From: a bacterium
GTDB taxonomy: Bacteria; CLD3; SB21
Assembly (NCBI GenBank): GCA_008933615.1
Contig: WBUR01000002.1
Coordinates: 92,372-156,371 of the forward strand
Reading direction: 5' to 3'
DNA: 64,000 nt
Shown here piece by piece: positions 29,273 to 39,337 of this stretch (positions are counted from its first letter, which is position 1; every line of letters starts with the position of its first letter). Both the position numbers and the translations under genes were made by a program. The notes below the pieces were generated by a model that saw only the letters and a program-made list of their open reading frames with translations, did no database searches and was not told the DNA's origin.

Positions 29273-30223
29273 TTGAAACTAATACTTTATAGTCTTATAA
29301 CCTTACTGTTGTGTAAGGATGCTTTGGCTGTAGATGAAAAAGCTGCCCCAACCAAAACGCTCCTTGCGTTTCATCATTTGAGCCGGTTTCACATAGACTC
29401 CTTGCGTCGGCCTTTTTATGCATTAGAAAAGCATACGGATTTTCAGAAATCTTACTTGAGTATTTCCGGTTCAGACCATCAAAAGAAATCAGCCTTTTTT
29501 GCATTGAGCATGTCAGCAATCCTTCCAGGTACTGGTCAGCTTTACGCACAAAACGGACGTGAAAGTTTGATAAAAGGAGCGTCTTTTTTAGCTTTAGAAA
29601 TAACGGGCTGGGTGCTTTATTTTCATAATCAAAATAAGGGAAAGAAGTTCGAAAAAAAATATGAGAAATTTGCGGACAACCATTGGGACGTTGATAAGTA
29701 TCTTCTGTTTTTGGAAACGTCACTGCAAAATGATCCGAATTTTGAAATAAGCCCCGGGGACTTAGGCCGCAAGGACAGCGGAATTAATTTTGCATTATTG
29801 GAATCTGCGGAAAACGAATGGGGGACTAACACCGGGGTTTCCGTTCATCATCTTTATAAAAATTCCCGTCAGCAGTATTACGAGATGATTTATAAATATC
29901 CTGAACAATTTGGACTTGGGTGGAGTGATGCTATAAATAACCAGAACACGTATCCGTATACCGGGTATACAAGAAATAATCTCACGCCATTGATGATAGA
30001 CTATCGCGGGATGCGCATCAAAAGCAATGATTACCTGAGCACGGCGCGCGGAATGACCGGTTTAATCATGATTAATCACCTTTTGAGCATAACAGACGCG
30101 GTCTGGACTGTGAAACGAAAGAACAGAGAAGAATCAACAAAACTCAGTTTGTCTTTTAGGCTGGAACAGAAGCAGCATCAAAATGAATTAATCACATTTT
30201 CAACTATACGATTCATCTATTAA
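29273..30223 (+). CDS. Exported/membrane protein of unknown function (DUF5683-like segment)
   Basis: The 316-residue protein starts with a signal peptide ([17 protein letters not shown]) from a TTG at 29273, the only start in frame after the preceding stop. A hydrophobic block at about 80-125 contains [21 protein letters not shown], the small-protein motif PGxGQxY that resembles DUF5683 membrane proteins of Bacteroidota. The following region is rich in Tyr, Asn and Trp. I do not recognise a function. It lies 29 nt after the GWxTD gene and 20 nt before ribH, so it is probably co-transcribed. Confidence 0.65.
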   Translation: MKLILYSLITLLLCKDALAVDEKAAPTKTLLAFHHLSRFHIDSLRRPFYALEKHTDFQKSYLSISGSDHQKKSAFFALSMSAILPGTGQLYAQNGRESLIKGASFLALEITGWVLYFHNQNKGKKFEKKYEKFADNHWDVDKYLLFLETSLQNDPNFEISPGDLGRKDSGINFALLESAENEWGTNTGVSVHHLYKNSRQQYYEMIYKYPEQFGLGWSDAINNQNTYPYTGYTRNNLTPLMIDYRGMRIKSNDYLSTARGMTGLIMINHLLSITDAVWTVKRKNREESTKLSLSFRLEQKQHQNELITFSTIRFIY

Positions 30224-30243
30224 GAAACATATTGAGGATATTT

Positions 30244-30705
30244 ATGACATTCGAGGGAAAGCTTTCAGCGCAGAATCACAAATATGCAGTCATCGTCAGC
30301 CGTTTTAATAGTTTCATAACGGACAAACTATTAGAGGGAGCAACGGATTGCATCAATCGTCATGACGGAAATTCAGAAAATATCGACATCGTCAAGGTAC
30401 CGGGATCATTCGAAATTCCTCTCACGGCGTTAAGGATCGCGCAAACGAAAAAATATGATGCTGTAATTTGCCTGGGCGCGGTTATTCGCGGTAAAACAGC
30501 CCATTTCGACTATGTGGCTGGTGAAGCCGCAAAAGGAATTGGCCAAGTGGGACTGCAAACGGGCATCCCAACCATTTTTGGCGTTCTTACATGCGATACA
30601 CTGGAAGAGGCCATTGAACGCGCCGGATCTAAGAGCGGTAATAAGGGCTGGGATGCGGCTTTAACGGCTATTGAAATGGTAAATCTGTTGAAACAATTAA
30701 AGTAG
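30244..30705 (+). CDS. ribH: 6,7-dimethyl-8-ribityllumazine synthase
   Basis: The enzyme condenses the pyrimidine intermediate with dihydroxybutanone phosphate in riboflavin synthesis. At 153 residues it has [31 protein letters not shown] with the catalytic His, and FGVLTCDT. The ATG at 30244 follows GAGGA closely; an in-frame TTG at 30232 precedes that site and is not used. The only other flavin gene in the window is ribF at 40438; other rib genes are absent. Confidence 0.95.
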   Translation: MTFEGKLSAQNHKYAVIVSRFNSFITDKLLEGATDCINRHDGNSENIDIVKVPGSFEIPLTALRIAQTKKYDAVICLGAVIRGKTAHFDYVAGEAAKGIGQVGLQTGIPTIFGVLTCDTLEEAIERAGSKSGNKGWDAALTAIEMVNLLKQLK

Positions 30706-30753
30706 CATACTTGCCTTTTTCATTTTATTCCGCAAATAAAACGTTCCGTTGAG

Positions 30754-32457
30754 ATGCTTAAAACGCTAAGTATAAAGAACTTTGCCTTGATTGAAGAGGC
30801 CGAAATTCAGTTTGAGCTTGGATTAAACATTATTACCGGCGAAACAGGGGCGGGAAAATCTATACTACTTGGCGCTTTATCTATGATCCTTGGAGAACGG
30901 GCCGCTACTGACAATATCCGCAGTGGCGCAGAGCGATCAGTAATTGAAGGAACGTTTACCATTGAAAACAACCAAGGTGTCCGCTGTTTACTTCAGGACA
31001 ACGATATCGAGGTTCATGAAAATGAGATTTTGATTCGTCGCGAAATTTCCCTCAAAGGCCAGAATCGATGTTTTGTTAATGATACGCTAATTACGACTTC
31101 GCTTCTTAAGTCAATCGGCGATCTCCTTGTTGATCTCCATGGACAACATGACCATCAGTCGCTGCTGCATCAGGAAATTCATGTGGATATCCTGGATGCA
31201 TACGGACGTCTTGAGTCTGTGACAAACGAAGTCAAACAGAGATTTAAGCGGATTGGCGAGATCAAAAATAGAATTGAAGAGCTTGAAAACCATAAACAAA
31301 CTTATCTTGAAAAACGCGAACTTTTTCAGCATCAACTAAAGGAGATTAAGGATATTTCGCCGGAAATCAGTGAGGACACGAGATTAATACAGGAAGAAAA
31401 GATTATTTCGAATTCTGAAAAACTTTTTGAACTAACAAAAAAAATATACGATGCCCTGTATGACACAGATAGATCGGTTGTGGAAATTTTGGGCGAAACG
31501 TCTCGCGATTTTGAAGAAATTAGAAAAATCGACGAGCGGTTAAATGAAATTCTTACCCAATTCGTCACGGCAAAAATTACGCTGGAAGAAGTATCGCGAT
31601 GGGTCGGTGATTACCATCAGAAATTAACCTTTGAGCCTGAGCGGCTTGAGGAAATTAGAATGAGGATTGCGGCTATCCAACGATTGAAAAAGAAGTATGG
31701 ATCAATCGAAGAAATTCTTGCGAAGAAAGATCAAATCCAGGAAGCCATTAATATATCGGATAACTTTGATTTTGAATTGAATAAGGAGCAAAAGCAGCTG
31801 GCGATTGAGATTGAAAATTACGTTAAAATTTGCGCTGAGTTAACTGCGCAACGACGTAAATTTGCTGTTGAACTCGACAAGAAAGTCGTTCTGGAAATGC
31901 GGAACTTAGGCATGGAACACGCCATATTTAAAACAGAAATCAGATATATTGAAAACCTTGAAGGTTTCATCACAGTGAACGGCGTTCATGTTAACGCGTC
32001 ATCAACTGGCCTTGACTTCGTAGAATTTATGATCTCCACTAATTTAGGAGAGTCGCCGAAACCATTGGTCAAGGTTGCCTCCGGGGGTGAGGTGTCGCGC
32101 ATTATGTTAAGTCTGAAATCCGCACTTGCAGGGTCGGATCAGATTCCTACTTTGGTTTTCGATGAAATCGATGTCGGCATTTCCGGACGCATTGCGCAGG
32201 CAGTCGGCAAGTCGTTATACCATCTTGCGCAATCCCATCAAACGATTTGTATTACCCATTTGCCTCAAATTGCCGGCTTTTCACAATCGCATTATTCCGT
32301 TGAAAAACACTTTAATAAGAACAAGACAGTTACCACAATCAACAAGCTCTCACAAGATGATAAAATACGTGAAGTTGCTAAACTATTGGGCGGCGAGCAT
32401 GTCACGGACGCATCTTTAAAGAATGCCAAAGAGCTTGTTTCAAGTCTCAGCACATAG
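30754..32457 (+). CDS. recN: DNA repair protein RecN
   Basis: RecN is an SMC-like ATPase in double-strand-break repair. The 567-residue chain starts with LKTLSIKNFALIEEAEI and has Walker A GETGAGKS (about residue 29-36), long coiled-coil segments on both sides of the middle, and at the C-terminus the ABC signature ASGGEVSRIMLSLK followed by Walker B VFDEIDVGISG. Length matches the family. It ends 22 nt before the selD start. Confidence 0.96.
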   Translation: MLKTLSIKNFALIEEAEIQFELGLNIITGETGAGKSILLGALSMILGERAATDNIRSGAERSVIEGTFTIENNQGVRCLLQDNDIEVHENEILIRREISLKGQNRCFVNDTLITTSLLKSIGDLLVDLHGQHDHQSLLHQEIHVDILDAYGRLESVTNEVKQRFKRIGEIKNRIEELENHKQTYLEKRELFQHQLKEIKDISPEISEDTRLIQEEKIISNSEKLFELTKKIYDALYDTDRSVVEILGETSRDFEEIRKIDERLNEILTQFVTAKITLEEVSRWVGDYHQKLTFEPERLEEIRMRIAAIQRLKKKYGSIEEILAKKDQIQEAINISDNFDFELNKEQKQLAIEIENYVKICAELTAQRRKFAVELDKKVVLEMRNLGMEHAIFKTEIRYIENLEGFITVNGVHVNASSTGLDFVEFMISTNLGESPKPLVKVASGGEVSRIMLSLKSALAGSDQIPTLVFDEIDVGISGRIAQAVGKSLYHLAQSHQTICITHLPQIAGFSQSHYSVEKHFNKNKTVTTINKLSQDDKIREVAKLLGGEHVTDASLKNAKELVSSLST

Positions 32458-32479
32458 CGTAATTCAGATTTTAAATTAC

Positions 32480-33523
32480 ATGAAAAAGAAAATTCGACTA
32501 ACGCAAACTGTTGAATGCGCCGGTTGAGCCAGTAAGATGAGTCCTCTTGATTTGAGGGCCGTTTTGGCAGGTCTGCCGAAATTCACAGATGATAATTTAT
32601 TGGTCGGAATGGAAACTTCCGACGACGCCGGTGTGTATCGTCTCGATGACGATACCGCGCTCATTCAAACTGTGGATTTTTTCACTCCGATTGTGGATGA
32701 TCCGTATACATTCGGCCAAATATCTGCTTCCAATGCGTTGTCAGATATTTATGCAATGGGAGGTAAGCCACTCACGGCTTTGAATATGGTATGCTTTCCG
32801 TCGAAAGAGTTGCCTATCGACGTATTACATAAAATTCTGGAGGGAGGAGCTGAGCGTATTAAAGCAGCCGGCGCTGTATTAGTAGGAGGCCATTCCATCG
32901 AGGACAAAGAAATTAAGTATGGACTCTCAGTTACCGGAATTATCTCTCCCAAAGATATTATAACAAATGCTAATGCAAAACCCGGCGATGTTTTAGTTTT
33001 AACTAAACCGATAGGTACGGGGCTGATCGCTACTGCGATCAAAAAAGGGGATGCTGCGCCATCGGACGTGAAAGAGATCGTACAGTCGATGATTCATCTG
33101 AATGACGGAGGTGCGGAACTGATGCGACAATTTAAGGCAAGCGCCGCAACCGATATTTCAGGTTTTGGCTTGCTCGGGCACGCATTTGAAATGGCAACCG
33201 CAAGTAGAGTTGATTTAACTATCATGGCGAGCCAAGTCCCGTTTTTTAAGAAAGCAAGGAAGTTTGCTGCTCAAAAGAAGTATTTAACGAAAGGAAACAA
33301 GTTAAATCGTCAATTAATAGGGGATAATATTATTATATCTAAAGCTATAGATGAGGACATGAAAAGACTTCTATATGATCCCCAAACATCCGGAGGGCTG
33401 TTAATTGCAGTTCAAAAACATCGGGCTGATGAATTGGTTGCCGGCCTGCGTAACTACGGCTACTTCTCGACTGGTATTATTGGCTTTGTAAGTGAAGGAG
33501 CGGGACAAATTATACTGGGGTAG
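32480..33523 (+). CDS. selD: Selenide, water dikinase, a selenoprotein (UGA read as Sec)
   Basis: SelD makes selenophosphate from selenide and ATP. The frame is open from ATG 32480 except for one in-frame TGA at 32525-32527, which lies exactly where family members have the catalytic Cys or Sec: the sequence reads E-C-A-G-U16-A-S-K19-M-S-P, with the essential Lys three residues later. Reading UGA as selenocysteine gives 347 residues, the normal family length; starting at the later ATG 32537 would lose the active site. Further motifs are QTVDFFTP, SDIYAMGG, VGGHSIED and DPQTSGGLL. A SECIS-like hairpin follows the UGA. The cell must therefore have SelA, SelB and tRNA-Sec elsewhere. Confidence 0.92.
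32541..32559 (+). promoter_or_regulatory. SECIS-like hairpin in selD
   Basis: Starting 13 nt after the UGA codon, GUCCUC (32541-32546) and GAGGGC (32554-32559) pair into a 6-bp stem with one U-G wobble and a 7-nt loop UUGAUUU. Distance and size fit bacterial SECIS elements, which sit inside the coding sequence just after the UGA and are read by SelB. The loop does not contain the GU doublet of the E. coli element. Confidence 0.6.
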
Positions 33524-33526
33524 TTT

Positions 33527-34159
33527 ATGTATCGTTATTTTGTTTTGTTTCTTGGATCCGTCTTTATCGCTTCATGTGGAAAGTTGCCAAATCATAATCT
33601 TTCTACGAGCGAATCAAAGAAAATCGAGTTCTTGACTAAGCAAAACCGCGCTGAAAAGGATAATTTTTTTTCATCTGCAGATTCGCCTCTAAACGACACC
33701 GTCAAGGTACTATTTCGTGGTTTAAATTATTATGCATTTGATTCTGCATATGTGTTCAAATTACAATTGAATAAATATGAAAAGCCACGCGAATTAGAGA
33801 TGATTACTTCCAAAGGCAAGATCAAACACTATACTGAATACGGTTATTTTGAATTCGATTTTCATGGTCGGCAGAAATTGAACGCGTACCGGCCAAAACC
33901 GGCAATCGAAGGCAACGACGACTATCTTTTTATTCCATTTAAAGACTCAACGAATGGGAATGAAACTTATTCAGCGGGTCGATACATAGAATTGACATTG
34001 CATGGGAAGAGTGACGATTACATTTTGGACTTCAATTCCGCCTATAATCCATGGTGCGCGTACAGCGACAACTATAACTGTCCTTACCCGCCGAAAGAAA
34101 ATCACTTGCTGATTTCAGTTTATGCGGGCGAGAAGAAATTTGACCTTAAGGCGCATTGA
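33527..34159 (+). CDS. DUF1684 family lipoprotein
   Basis: This protein (210 residues) has a signal peptide ending in a lipobox-like FIASC, so Cys17 would be lipid-modified. The C-terminal half carries the DUF1684 blocks LFIPFKDSTNG, ETYSAGRYIEL, DFNSAYNPWCAYS and NCPYPPKENHL. The family is common in Bacteroidota and its function is unknown. The start lies 3 nt after the selD stop, so it is probably the last gene of the unit. Confidence 0.88.
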   Translation: MYRYFVLFLGSVFIASCGKLPNHNLSTSESKKIEFLTKQNRAEKDNFFSSADSPLNDTVKVLFRGLNYYAFDSAYVFKLQLNKYEKPRELEMITSKGKIKHYTEYGYFEFDFHGRQKLNAYRPKPAIEGNDDYLFIPFKDSTNGNETYSAGRYIELTLHGKSDDYILDFNSAYNPWCAYSDNYNCPYPPKENHLLISVYAGEKKFDLKAH

Positions 34160-34228
34160 TATAAATGAAACAGTCGCAGCTACTTGATTTATTCGGAACA
34201 TGGAACCCTCCAAATATGTAAGCGGTAC

Positions 34229-34264
34229 AAAAAAAATGACCAAGCAAATAAATGCTTAGTCATT
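34229..34264 (-). terminator. Terminator of tRNA-Ala
   Basis: On the minus strand, downstream of the tRNA, AATGACTAAGC pairs with GCTTGGTCATT (11 bp, one G-U) around an 8-nt loop and is followed by a run of eight T. It is a standard intrinsic terminator for the tRNA transcript. Confidence 0.8.
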
Positions 34265-34271
34265 CCACATG

Positions 34272-34344
34272 TGGAGACAAGGGGGATCGAACCCCTGACC
34301 TCAAGACTGCCAGCCTTGCGCTCTCCCAGCTGAGCTATGTCCCC
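34272..34344 (-). tRNA. tRNA-Ala (GGC)
   Basis: The minus strand folds into a full cloverleaf of 73 nt: acceptor GGGGACA with TGTCTCC, D arm GCTC/GAGC, anticodon stem CAAGG/TCTTG with loop CTGGCAG, and T arm AGGGG-TTCGATC-CCCCT. The anticodon GGC reads alanine GCC/GCU codons. The 3' CCA is not encoded (ACA follows the stem). Confidence 0.95.
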
Positions 34345-34360
34345 AAATTAAATGGTGTCG

Positions 34361-34391
34361 CCAATGTAAATATTCAAGCCAGAAAAAGCAA
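34361..34391 (-). promoter_or_regulatory. Promoter candidate for tRNA-Ala
   Basis: On the minus strand TTG, 20 nt, and TACATTGG match the shared layout with one substitution in TTTG. The tRNA begins 17 nt further on, leaving a short 5' leader. It is divergent from the rimP promoter 30 bp away. Confidence 0.6.
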
Positions 34392-34420
34392 GAAAATTGT
34401 TATTATACGACAAATTTTAC

Positions 34421-34451
34421 TTGCAAAATGAACTTTATTTCTTTATCTTTA
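34421..34451 (+). promoter_or_regulatory. Promoter candidate for rimP-nusA-infB operon
   Basis: TTG (34421-34423), a 20-nt spacer and TATCTTTA (34444-34451) differ from the consensus only in the last base. Because it overlaps the in-frame ATG at 34428, that ATG cannot be the rimP start if this promoter is used. Confidence 0.65.
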
Positions 34452-34478
34452 GCCTCAGTTTGCTTTTACCTATTACGG

Positions 34479-34504
34479 AGTGGGTTCTCAAGACCCACTT
34501 TTTT
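34479..34504 (+). terminator. Attenuator-like hairpin in rimP leader
   Basis: AGTGGGT and ACCCACT form a perfect 7-bp stem with a 7-nt loop, followed by six T. It lies between the promoter candidate and rimP, about 25 nt from the predicted transcription start, so it would stop most transcripts unless bypassed. A rimP leader RNA family is known in enterobacteria; homology to this one is not established. Confidence 0.7.
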
Positions 34505-34520
34505 ATTTTGTAGATATGAA

Positions 34521-34991
34521 ATGGACTTTGTGGCAAAAATACAAGAAACAGTGCACTGGGCTATTGAAAATACTGACTTTAAAGTTGTAGAAATCGATTT
34601 AAAAAGTGTCCAATCACGCAAGATGATTCGAATCTTTCTTGACAGCGAAAGCGGCATTACGATTGATCAATGTAAAGCCTTTAGCAGAAAAATTGCAGAC
34701 AAAATGGAGTTGGATAATACCATAGATAGCGAATACGTTTTAGAAGTATCGTCACCGGGAGTCGAAAGGCCAATTAAAGAGGACTGGCAGTTTCGAAAAA
34801 ATATCGGGCGCGAGATTCTTGTAAATTACACGGACCGTGACAAATCGAGCAAAGAATGCAAAGGCACGATAGAAAATGTCATTGAAGATAAACTCCATTT
34901 GAAGCTCAAAGGTAAGAAAAAAAATCTGCCGGAACTGATTGAAATCCCGCTTGCAAAAATCAATTCCGCCTTGATACAACTCAAATGGTAA
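34521..34991 (+). CDS. rimP: Ribosome maturation factor RimP
   Basis: RimP helps assemble the 30S subunit. The chain is 156 residues from ATG 34521 and shows the family pattern: VHWAIENTDFKVVEIDL at the start, IRIFLDSESGITIDQC, and YVLEVSSPGVERP in the centre. A longer reading from 34428 would place 31 extra residues across the promoter and the attenuator hairpin and is rejected. It is the first gene of the rimP-nusA-infB cluster; nusA starts 39 nt downstream. Confidence 0.93.
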   Translation: MDFVAKIQETVHWAIENTDFKVVEIDLKSVQSRKMIRIFLDSESGITIDQCKAFSRKIADKMELDNTIDSEYVLEVSSPGVERPIKEDWQFRKNIGREILVNYTDRDKSSKECKGTIENVIEDKLHLKLKGKKKNLPELIEIPLAKINSALIQLKW

Positions 34992-35030
34992 AAAATTTAT
35001 TTTATATATTAATCGTTTAACGGAGGATAT

Positions 35031-36407
35031 ATGGCTGCGGATCACTCAAGCGAGATCGTAGAAGCATTTACGCAAATCGCAAAGGAAAAGAATATTGAAA
35101 AAGATGAGCTAAATCTTATCATTGAAGAGATCTTCAAAATGATGATAAAGAAAAAGTACGGTGAAAAAGAAAATTTTGACGTCATTGTTAACTTAGACAA
35201 AGCGGCTATTGAAATTTATCAAACGAAGACGGTTGTCGAAGAAGTTGAAGATCCGATTACACAGATTTCAGTTGATTCGGCAAAAAAAGTCGAGCCTGAT
35301 ATGGAAATTGGCGATGATTTTATCGAGGTAATCGATCCGGCAACCTTTGGAAGGCGATTAATTATCAGCGCGCGGCAAACATTGAATCAAAGAATACGTG
35401 ACATAGAGCGTAAACTTCTTTTCGATGAATTTTCCAATCGTGTCGGTGAAATTATCGTTGGTGAAATAAGGCAGATCAACCGTAATGAGATTTTCGTCAG
35501 TTTTGAACGCGCCGAATTGATTATGCCGAAAGCTCAACAGATTGCCAACGAACGATATAAGCGTGGCGAGACAGTTCGCGCTCTGATCAAAGAAGTGGTG
35601 GACGATCCGCGCGGCCCGCGAATCGTCGTGTCACGTTCTGAACCGATGTTCCTGATGCGTTTATTCGAAAATGAAGTACCTGAAATTTATGACGGAATTA
35701 TTGAGATCAAAGCGATCGCGCGCGATCCCGGTGAAAGAACTAAAATCGCAGTTTACTCTAACGACAAACGAATCGATGCCGTCGGTGCCTGCGTTGGAAT
35801 GAAGGGCGTGCGTATTCAAGCCATAGTTAAAGAGTTGAACAACGAAAAAATCGATATCATTAGTTGGAGTTCAGATCCGGAAATTCTTATTTCACGCGCC
35901 CTCAGTCCTGCCAAACCCCTGCGAATCGAAGTTGATCAGACTGAGAAAAAAGCGTTAGCCGTGATCAATGACGACGAAATGTCCATTGCTGTTGGGCGTT
36001 TTGGGCAGAATATCAATTTGGCGTCACGGTTAACCGGTTACCAAATTGAAACAATAAAATACTCTGAACTGAGCGGAACTCCTGAGAGCGAAGAGGAGAA
36101 GGATGATGAGCAAGAGACGACAGAAGCGGTGTCGGTAGAAGAAGTGCTGACTGAAGAAGTCGCAACCGAAGAAACTAAAACAGCAAAAATCACAGATACA
36201 GAGGAAGAAGCCGCTGTTACTGAAGAAACGATGATCAACGATATTAAAGGTGTGTCAAAAGCAGCCGCCGAGATATTTGCCGAAAAGGGATTTGTTAAAT
36301 TGGGTGACATTAACGATATTGAAGAACTCAGAAAAGCCGAGGGCGTATCGGAAAAATCCCTGAACAAGCTGATCAGCACGCACAGCAAATTACAAACTAA
36401 AGAATAA
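35031..36407 (+). CDS. nusA: Transcription elongation/termination factor NusA
   Basis: NusA binds RNA polymerase and modulates pausing, termination and antitermination. The 458-residue protein has the N-terminal polymerase-binding domain (to about 130), an S1 domain (about 135-200), two KH domains (about 205-345, with GACVGMKGVRIQAI and VGRFGQNINLA), an acidic Glu/Thr-rich linker (345-400) and a C-terminal helix-hairpin-helix domain (ISDIKGV-like motif INDIKGVSKAAAE). The linker is long and low in complexity. GGAGGA precedes the ATG. Confidence 0.96.
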   Translation: MAADHSSEIVEAFTQIAKEKNIEKDELNLIIEEIFKMMIKKKYGEKENFDVIVNLDKAAIEIYQTKTVVEEVEDPITQISVDSAKKVEPDMEIGDDFIEVIDPATFGRRLIISARQTLNQRIRDIERKLLFDEFSNRVGEIIVGEIRQINRNEIFVSFERAELIMPKAQQIANERYKRGETVRALIKEVVDDPRGPRIVVSRSEPMFLMRLFENEVPEIYDGIIEIKAIARDPGERTKIAVYSNDKRIDAVGACVGMKGVRIQAIVKELNNEKIDIISWSSDPEILISRALSPAKPLRIEVDQTEKKALAVINDDEMSIAVGRFGQNINLASRLTGYQIETIKYSELSGTPESEEEKDDEQETTEAVSVEEVLTEEVATEETKTAKITDTEEEAAVTEETMINDIKGVSKAAAEIFAEKGFVKLGDINDIEELRKAEGVSEKSLNKLISTHSKLQTKE

Positions 36408-36440
36408 CTTTATTTAATATAATAGGTCACTAGAATTTTT

Positions 36441-39044
36441 ATGGCAAAAACAGGTAAAAAAATTTTTCAGGTCGCAAAAGAGTTGCTTGTCGGACATGCC
36501 GAGATCATAGCCTTTTTGCAAAAAAGCGGTTATAAGACTATAAAGACCCACATGAGTTCCGTTGACGAAGAAATGATGGAAAAAGTGTTGGCCCGTTTCA
36601 GCAAAGAGAAGAAACATGCCGATACCTACATCAAACAAAAAGGCAAAAAAGATAAGAAGGATGACGATCAAACGACTCTATTTGAACAGCCGGCTGAACC
36701 CACTCCAGTCGAGGTGGAAAAACAGCCGGTTATTCAAGATGCTATTGAAAAGCCAACGACCGAACATGAACTCGAAACACCTCACAGCGCCGAGGAAAAG
36801 CCGGTACGCAGGGTTCCTACTCGAGGAACCGATATGCGAATTGATGAAACTCTTAAAACAGAGAAGCCTGTCGAAGCCGGTAAATTAGAAAAAAAGAAAG
36901 TAGACCTTCTTGAAACACTAAAATCGTCTCATAAATCCATCGAAGAGTTTAAACTCGCATTTGAAAAAGCACGCCAACAACTCGAGAAGCAGGCCTTAAA
37001 AGACGAAGCGGGAGCTGATTCATTTGGAAGGCGCGGAAAAAAGAAAAAAGGAAAGGATGACGTTCCTGAGCCGGAAGTAGTTGCTGATGATAAGCACGGA
37101 AAAGGAAAGAAGAAAAAACGTAAAAAAGCTAAAGTTGATGAAAAAGATGTAGAAGCGGCGATCCGTGAAACGCTTGCTAAAATGGATGAAAGTAAAACTC
37201 TTGGCGAAGAGAGACAAAAACGAAAAAAAATGAAACGCGCTGAGCGCGAAGCGGAGACGCAGGAACTTGCAGCAGCTGAAGAGCAGAATATACTAAAGGT
37301 CCAAGAGTATCTTTCTGTTCATGAACTTGCCGATCTAATGGAAGAGGAAGTGGCGAATGTTATTAAAACTTGTTTATCTCTTGGACTTATGGTGTCGATC
37401 AATCAACGATTAGATATGGATACGATCACGCTTGTAGCGAGTGAGTTTGGCTTTCAAACTGAACGCATGGAAGAGTTTGACAACTTAGAGATTGAGGAGG
37501 AACAAGAAGAAGATGATGTTCCATTAGTGCCGCGTTCGCCGATAGTAACTATTATGGGACATGTCGATCACGGAAAAACTTCATTACTTGATTATATTCG
37601 AAGAGCGAATGTAGTAGCAGGAGAAGCGGGAGGAATTACTCAGCATATCGGAGCGTATGAAGTCGTTTTGCCGGACACGCGAAAGATTACATTTCTTGAT
37701 ACTCCCGGCCACGAAGCATTTACTGCTATGCGCGCCCGTGGAGCTCAAGTCACCGACATTGTCGTTATAGTAGTGGCAGCAGATGACAGCGTCATGCCGC
37801 AGACCGTGGAGGCAATTAACCACGCACAGGCCGCCGGAGTGCCGATTATTATTGCGATCAATAAAATTGATAAGCCGGAAGCGAATTCCATGCGAATCAA
37901 AACGCAATTATCAGAAAAGAATATACTGGTCGAAGACTGGGGCGGCAAATATCAATGCGTTGAAATTTCCGCCAAGAAAGGCCTCAATGTCGAACAACTT
38001 TTGGAAAAGATATTACTCGAAGCTGATGTAATGGAACTCAAGGCAAAATTAGACACCCTTTCAAAAGGTACTGTTATTGAGGCACGTCTTGACAAAGGAC
38101 GCGGTGCAACAGCGACCGTTCTTGTTGAGTCCGGCACGATGCATGTCGGAGATCCTTTTATATGTGGCATATATTCCGGACGAGTCAAAGCTATGTATGA
38201 TGAACGAGGAAATATTGTCAAAGCGGCCGGTCCATCAACTCCGGTAGCTCTGATTGGCTTCGATGGATTGCCGCAAGCCGGGGATAAATTCTTTGTAACC
38301 AAAAGTGAACGCATTGCAAAAAGCCTTGCATTAAAGCGTCAGCAACTGAAAAGAGAACAAGATCACCGCCGAGTAAGATTCCTGACACTGGATGAGATTT
38401 CAAGACAGGTTCGCGAGGGAAAAGTATCTAATTTGGGTATTATTCTTAAGGGAGATGTTGACGGTTCAGTAGAAGCGCTCAGCGATTCGATACAGCGCCT
38501 CAGTACCATTGAAGTGAAAGTGAATATCATTCATCGCGGCGTGGGCGTCATAACCGAGTCGGATGTACTTTTAGCTGCCGCCTCCGGTGCCATAATCATT
38601 GGATTCCATGTTCGCCCCAATCTTAATGCGCGCAAATTAGCTGAAAAAGAGAATATTGATATCCGGTATTACAATATCATCTATGATTGTATCGAGGATA
38701 TCCGTAAAGCGCTTGAAGGATTATTGGAACCTGAACATTCCGACCGGACCACCGGAACAGTTGAAATTAGAGAGGTATTTAAGATTTCGAAAGTCGGTAC
38801 AATTGCGGGATGTTATGTGGTCGACGGCAAAGTCAATCGAACCCAACCGATAAGGCTATTGAGGAACGGAGAAGTTGTTCATGAAGGTAAGTTATCTTCG
38901 CTCAAGAGATTCAAAGACGATGCGCGTGAAGTCGCTTCGGGTTTTGAGTGCGGAATAACTATTGATAATTATAATGACGTCAAAGTTGGCGATGTGATCG
39001 AGTGTTACGAAAAAGTGGAAACGAAACGAACGTTATCGGTGTAG
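36441..39044 (+). CDS. infB: Translation initiation factor IF-2
   Basis: IF-2 is the GTPase that delivers initiator tRNA to the 30S subunit. The 867-residue protein has an IF2N-like segment at the N-terminus, a very charged Lys/Glu-rich linker (about 60-280), a second IF2N-like part (about 285-355) and the GTPase domain from about 370: GHVDHGKT, the switch block DTPGHEAFT, and NKID. The C-terminal domains that bind fMet-tRNA complete it. It follows nusA by 33 nt. Confidence 0.97.
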   Translation: MAKTGKKIFQVAKELLVGHAEIIAFLQKSGYKTIKTHMSSVDEEMMEKVLARFSKEKKHADTYIKQKGKKDKKDDDQTTLFEQPAEPTPVEVEKQPVIQDAIEKPTTEHELETPHSAEEKPVRRVPTRGTDMRIDETLKTEKPVEAGKLEKKKVDLLETLKSSHKSIEEFKLAFEKARQQLEKQALKDEAGADSFGRRGKKKKGKDDVPEPEVVADDKHGKGKKKKRKKAKVDEKDVEAAIRETLAKMDESKTLGEERQKRKKMKRAEREAETQELAAAEEQNILKVQEYLSVHELADLMEEEVANVIKTCLSLGLMVSINQRLDMDTITLVASEFGFQTERMEEFDNLEIEEEQEEDDVPLVPRSPIVTIMGHVDHGKTSLLDYIRRANVVAGEAGGITQHIGAYEVVLPDTRKITFLDTPGHEAFTAMRARGAQVTDIVVIVVAADDSVMPQTVEAINHAQAAGVPIIIAINKIDKPEANSMRIKTQLSEKNILVEDWGGKYQCVEISAKKGLNVEQLLEKILLEADVMELKAKLDTLSKGTVIEARLDKGRGATATVLVESGTMHVGDPFICGIYSGRVKAMYDERGNIVKAAGPSTPVALIGFDGLPQAGDKFFVTKSERIAKSLALKRQQLKREQDHRRVRFLTLDEISRQVREGKVSNLGIILKGDVDGSVEALSDSIQRLSTIEVKVNIIHRGVGVITESDVLLAAASGAIIIGFHVRPNLNARKLAEKENIDIRYYNIIYDCIEDIRKALEGLLEPEHSDRTTGTVEIREVFKISKVGTIAGCYVVDGKVNRTQPIRLLRNGEVVHEGKLSSLKRFKDDAREVASGFECGITIDNYNDVKVGDVIECYEKVETKRTLSV

Positions 39045-39047
39045 CGT

Positions 39048-39329
39048 ATGCTCGTCGGAGTTTGTGAATTAGAATTATTTATTCACTCAAGTAATTCGCT
39101 CAAAGAAAAACGCTTTGTGCTCAAAAGCATCAAAGATCAGGTGATGAGAAAATTTAATGTTTCTATCGCTGAAGTGAAGCATTTAGATAAATGGCAATTA
39201 GCCGGACTTGGCATTGCCACGGTAAGCAATGAAAAACGAGTGGTCCAGCAAACTTTTGATGAGATTATCAAATTGATCGAATTCAAAGGCGAAACAGAAA
39301 TTGTTTCCCAATCAGTACAAATTTACTAG
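39048..39329 (+). CDS. DUF503 family protein (YlxP-like)
   Basis: This small 93-residue protein matches the DUF503/YlxP family in length and in the pattern LELFIHSSNSLKEKRFVLKSI, then NVSIAEVKHLDKWQLAGLGI. Relatives occur in exactly this place, between infB and rbfA, in many bacteria and are thought to be associated with ribosome assembly, but no activity is proven. It begins 3 nt after infB. Confidence 0.92.
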   Translation: MLVGVCELELFIHSSNSLKEKRFVLKSIKDQVMRKFNVSIAEVKHLDKWQLAGLGIATVSNEKRVVQQTFDEIIKLIEFKGETEIVSQSVQIY

Positions 39330-39337
39330 TAAATAAC

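Noticed and set aside
32460-32540. selD as a pseudogene or a shorter gene starting at 32537
   Set aside because: The only stop is a TGA exactly at the known Sec/Cys site, with family-typical sequence on both sides and a hairpin after it; a random nonsense mutation would be an improbable match.
34428-34520. 31-residue N-terminal extension of RimP
   Set aside because: It overlaps the promoter candidate and the terminator hairpin, does not resemble RimP, and the family length fits the start at 34521.
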